This document shows, piece by piece, positions 60,397-64,000 of a stretch of 64,000 bases of DNA. The stretch is from Lepidurus packardi (Eukaryota > Arthropoda > Branchiopoda > Notostraca > Triopsidae). The translations under genes and the position numbers were made by a program. The stretch lies in assembly GCA_023053545.1 (NCBI GenBank), contig JAKZAN010000005.1:5518001-5582000 (forward strand), given 5' to 3'. Under the pieces are notes generated by a model that searched no databases, had not been told where the DNA came from, and was given only the letters and a program-made list of their open reading frames with translations. Positions within the stretch are counted from its first letter, which is position 1. Every line of letters starts with the position of its first letter.

Positions 60397-60709
60397 TATA
60401 TAATTTCCAAATAACCTACACATTTAACTGACTGGGGAGTTTAGAAGGGATTTACCCCTAAACGTAGTAATATGCTGGAAATGACAGGATTGGTCAAAAC
60501 GACGTAACAGCAATGTCATTGGTCAATATGCAAAGTCCATGTAGCAATCACTACTGCAGTTTCGTTAGTGTATTTGTAAAGATTCTTTTGAAGTTGATTC
60601 TAATATATGAAACTGTGAATCTAATAACAGATTAAAATGCTATTCATTTTATCATTTTGAATCGGTCCTTTAAAACTTTGATTCATCGCAAAAAGCGGCA
60701 TCTATTGTA

Positions 60710-62263
60710 CTTATCAAAAAAGAAATTCATCAAGAAAAGCCCGACCAAAAGACATTCATTCAACTATCTCTATAGAAGGAGCGCCTATTCAGGCAAAAGT
60801 GTTTCCACTTGGGCAAACTTATTCTAAAACGGCCATAAAAATAAAGTAAAAGCCGCAAAAAGATTACATATGTTGCGTATGTGTGGTTCGCCAACTTGTA
60901 TACCAATTCTTCGCTTTACCTTATTATAAATCACTTCGCTAGAGTCTCTGGCTTTCGTACTTGCAATGATAATGCGTTCCTCCTAACTCGAGTGCAAAAA
61001 AAAACTCGCAACGTCTCGCGTGAGGCCAAAATACCGTGGCGTTGAAAAAAATAAATGATAAATGTTGGGAAAGGAAAAAAGAAAATGTGGGGCGTGGAGT
61101 CGACGTCGTTAGAGGACAATAGGTAACGAGTTGCCAACCCCCCAAAGCAAATAGGGTAGGAGCAGCAAAAAATCTATTAGCAAAAGTTACGCCCCATTTT
61201 ATTTTTTTATCCCCGATTTTGTTTTTTTAAGAGCTAAAGACCTGCCATTTTTCTCTCTGTAGCCCGCCCTTCCATATTGGCTGGATCGTAAGTCAACTCC
61301 CAATGACTCTTTTACGTGAAAGGCGACAAGACGTTTGCCAAAAAAGCTTTTTCTATCGAACGATTCGTACTATACGCTCTTTTCTTTCTGCTTCCGCTAA
61401 CGCAGTAGTCATGTGGAACTGGGGGAAAAGAGGGCGAGTCTGACGACAATTCTCTTCTATACCCAGATATAATAGCACTGTCCTTTCTACGTAAAAGAAG
61501 CTACAAATCATGTAGGTCGACTGCCATAGCATCATTAGGTGGGAACGAAATTAGGCCATTCAAGAGATACGTTGATGTTTTATCCCAAACTCAATTTGGA
61601 AATGGTCGCTTCTGGGGTTGCCTGGGGGCAATTAAGAGGTAGGGGTGCAAATAAAAGGTAGAGTAATAAAAAGCGTTCTGGTTCCGAGGAGCACGACACT
61701 TTTACCCTAAAAAAGCCTTTCTATTGCTGCTGCATTACATCCATTAAAATGGTGTCAATGATGCTGAGTTCCAAATGTATACCATATATACTTACAAGCG
61801 TCCAATACTCCCCCCCCCCAGAAAAAAAAATATTTCAACAGAGAAACCTTTACCGGGTGATAGGAGTATTAAGAATCGTAAGGAAAATATAGGAATCTTT
61901 CACGCTTTGGATCTTTGCCCACCGCTCAATATCGCCCCTGAAGTTGGTTCCCCTCCTGTTGGAAAAAAATACCTCCCGAAACTGAGTTCTCTGCTTCTAC
62001 ACTGAAGAATCTCTTCTTTTTCCGTTTCGATAAAAGGCTCGCATCTACGCTCCTTTTATTTCACTCCATCAGTCAATAATCCTCTTAGAAAAATACAGAA
62101 ACGAAACCTAAAAATAACTCTCTAAAGAAAAACGATTACATTTTTTTAAGCAAACCTTGGAGTACATTGTCTGATTCTTGTTGCTGTACATAAAAGTACA
62201 CATACACGTACACAACATACATATTTTCCAGTCAGTGGGGCTTCTATTATATTTGGCAATGAA
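60710..62263. other. Non-coding stretch between MITEs
   Basis: No supported exon on either strand. Short frames only, with a C9 run at about 61809. It may be part of a large 5' intron of the dpr-like gene. Confidence 0.5.
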
Positions 62264-62265
62264 TA

Positions 62266-62984
62266 CAGTGGATGCCGGTTATTGTGATAGCATTGCCAAG
62301 TGACTATTGATTCTATGAAGATTCTAATAACCTAAAATAGGAAATATTTACCTTTTGACACTTCCCACACGTTTCCTTTTTCTAGATTCACTGTATCCAC
62401 TATTGTTTATTTCGTAACGATTTTTCAACATGTTTGATAGATGTGACTGAGGAATTCCTAACTTAACTTCTCTTTATGATAAACCTTTTAAATTTAACTT
62501 GTCATAAGTTTCAATGATCCGCAACTTCTCGTTTACATTTAAATCAACTCTTTTCTTGTTTGTCGCCATGCTTATATAACCACACGTCTAAAACACAACA
62601 AACGTTGCGCCTTTGAAGCCTACTTCTACGCTTAAGGGTTTTCAACACGATATCCCTTTTAATGTTCCCAGTCAATTAAAAGAACTGAGGTCACTCAATT
62701 GAATAACCTGCTCATTTAATTAACTGGGGAGTTCAGAAGGCGACCAAACGACGTAAAAGCAACGTCATTGATCAATATGCAAAAGTCCATGTAGCAATCA
62801 CTATTGTAGTTTAGTTACTGTTCATGTGAAGATTCTTTTCAAATTGATTCTAATATCCGAAAGTGTGATTCTAATAACCGATTAAAATTACGATTCTATA
62901 ATTTTGAATCGGTCCTTTAAAATGTGGTTCCATAAAGCGGCTGATTCTAATAACCACAGTGATCACGATAAGCGGCATCGACTG
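62266..62984. mobile_element. Pogo/Tigger-like MITE, copy 4
   Basis: The left end is CAGTGGATGCCGGTTATTGTG and the right end is CACGATAAGCGGCATCGACTG, with TA on both sides (62264-62265 and 62985-62986). It is 719 bp, lacks part of the central palindrome, and shares body blocks with the other copies. Confidence 0.75.
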
Positions 62985-62986
62985 TA

Positions 62987-64000
62987 GTTGGGTTTCGGAA
63001 AGAAGCACTAACTTTTTAATAAATTGTATAAATGGAACCAAAGTTGAACCAAACAGCGAACTTGACATAAGAAGACAAACTAAATCCCCACCTTTGACGG
63101 TTGTTTTTGCTCCAAAGCAATGAGACTAAAACCGTCTCACAAAAACTAATAATAAAGTACCTCAGGGAAAGGGAGCGAAAAGGATATATGTCCTTCGAGA
63201 ATCATGGAATTGACGATATATAGAATAGCCATTTCCACTAGCGCTTGAATGCGTCTACGTCCAAAGTCCCGGGCTTTTCCATGGCCCATGAATGGTCATC
63301 CATTACATCAGTCTTTTACACGTTCCCACCACCCAACCAAGCTCTTCCTTTTTCGGGATCTCTTAAACTCGACCTTCTAACCCCTTCTCAAACCCCTGCT
63401 CCCCTACCCCCTGTCCTGTTCGCTCTTATGCTCCCCGACCAATATCACGGACGGCGCTCTCTTCTCTTTCGGATCTAGCGTCTAATCACGATGTGACAAC
63501 TTGCTCGTTTCCTATCTCACAGACAGACAGAGCAGATTGCTCTGCAAAGCTTTTACGGTGGACTATATAATCATCTGAGATGCTGGCAAACAGACGACCT
63601 AACGATCACCCAGATTACGTATACCAAAAACTGTGGGACGGGACCCAAATCTAACGAGAATGCAAATACACACTTGAGAAAACCCTTAAACGAGAAGGAG
63701 CAAGCATAAGACCTTCCAAGTTTGAGAAAAACTTGCCAGAATAAGAATAAAATAACCTCCTTTTTACAATTCTGCCGGCCGTGGTAGGCATAGCAATGGA
63801 CACAAGGGGCAGTGAGCGATGGGCCAGTAGAGATATATGTTTCAGATCTCCAAAGCCATATAAAGAACCACAATTTCGTTTCAGACCGCCCAGGAGCTAG
63901 TGGCGGATAAAATTCTGGAAGAACGGGCTTCGCATTACTCCTACACACATCACAAGGGGATTATAAAAAGCAAGGAAGAGCTCCACCGAAAAAATACATG
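62987..64000. other. Non-coding right end of window
   Basis: No recognised exon. The minus frame 63571-63948 has no family motif. Possibly intron or upstream flank of the dpr-like gene. Confidence 0.45.

Larger units (their letters stand above)
59528..60707. mobile_element. Pogo/Tigger-like MITE, copy 3, with internal insertion
   Basis: The left end is decayed (CAGTATATATGTCGCTTATTATG) and the right end is AAAAGCGGCATCTATTG with TA after it. The body shares long blocks with copies 1, 2 and 4 (TTTCAATGAGCCGC, CACACGTCTAAA, ACACGATATCCCTTCTAAT). The middle is interrupted by foreign sequence at about 60115-60397. Confidence 0.7.

Noticed and set aside
63571..63948. 125-codon minus-strand frame upstream of dpr, considered as its signal-peptide exon
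   Set aside because: The hydrophobic part is not N-terminal and no donor in the required phase was found.

Overview
The window is eukaryotic nuclear DNA from an arthropod. Spliced genes have GT-AG introns, and the families present (Ptp99A-type receptor phosphatase, Dpr-type Ig protein, TTK/Lola-type BTB zinc finger) are arthropod-type. Short introns of about 50-100 bp alternate with multi-kilobase introns, and homopolymer G/C and A/T runs are frequent. A pancrustacean, perhaps Daphnia-like, is my guess for the host; this is inference and not proven by the sequence.

Layout. 1-12533 has no convincing exon and is probably an upstream intron or 5' flank. 12534-36518 (+) carries most of a Ptp99A-like receptor tyrosine phosphatase: one Ig exon, a 15.1-kb intron, three fibronectin III domains, a membrane span, an intact catalytic domain D1 and a catalytically dead D2. 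All 18 exons join in compatible phase, giving about 1371 residues without the N-terminus. 37557-41591 (+) is a complete six-exon NHERF/EBP50 (fly Sip1-like) scaffold with two PDZ domains and an ERM-binding-like tail, about 397 aa. 42600-49200 is repeat-rich: a tRNA-derived SINE-like head, an unrecognised two-exon minus-strand ORF, an 81-bp tandem repeat, a Kolobok-like THAP transposon with TTAA target duplications (44734-46657), and a hAT-type element with an 8-bp target duplication (48308-49143). 52189-53512 (+) is a three-exon BTB zinc-finger gene of Lola type, about 392 aa. 53786-57933 (-) holds the last five exons of a Dpr-family two-Ig neural recognition protein.

Mobile DNA. Four copies of a pogo/Tigger-like non-autonomous element (TIR starting CAGTAGATGCCGC, TA target) lie at 14715, 21014, 59528 and 62266. 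A second family with TTAA targets (TIR GGCTCCCGTATACC) has a full copy at 17733, a copy nested in the 21014 element, a diverged copy in a dpr intron, and a solo end at 6284.

Functional theme. Ptp99A, Dpr and Lola-like proteins all act in neural wiring in flies, and NHERF links membrane proteins to cortical actin. Whether this neighbourhood is more than coincidence cannot be judged from one window. I found no clearly new biological system. The least explained items are the THAP transposon with two convergent ORFs, the unidentified minus-strand ORF next to it, and the long TTAA-bounded direct repeat in the dpr intron.
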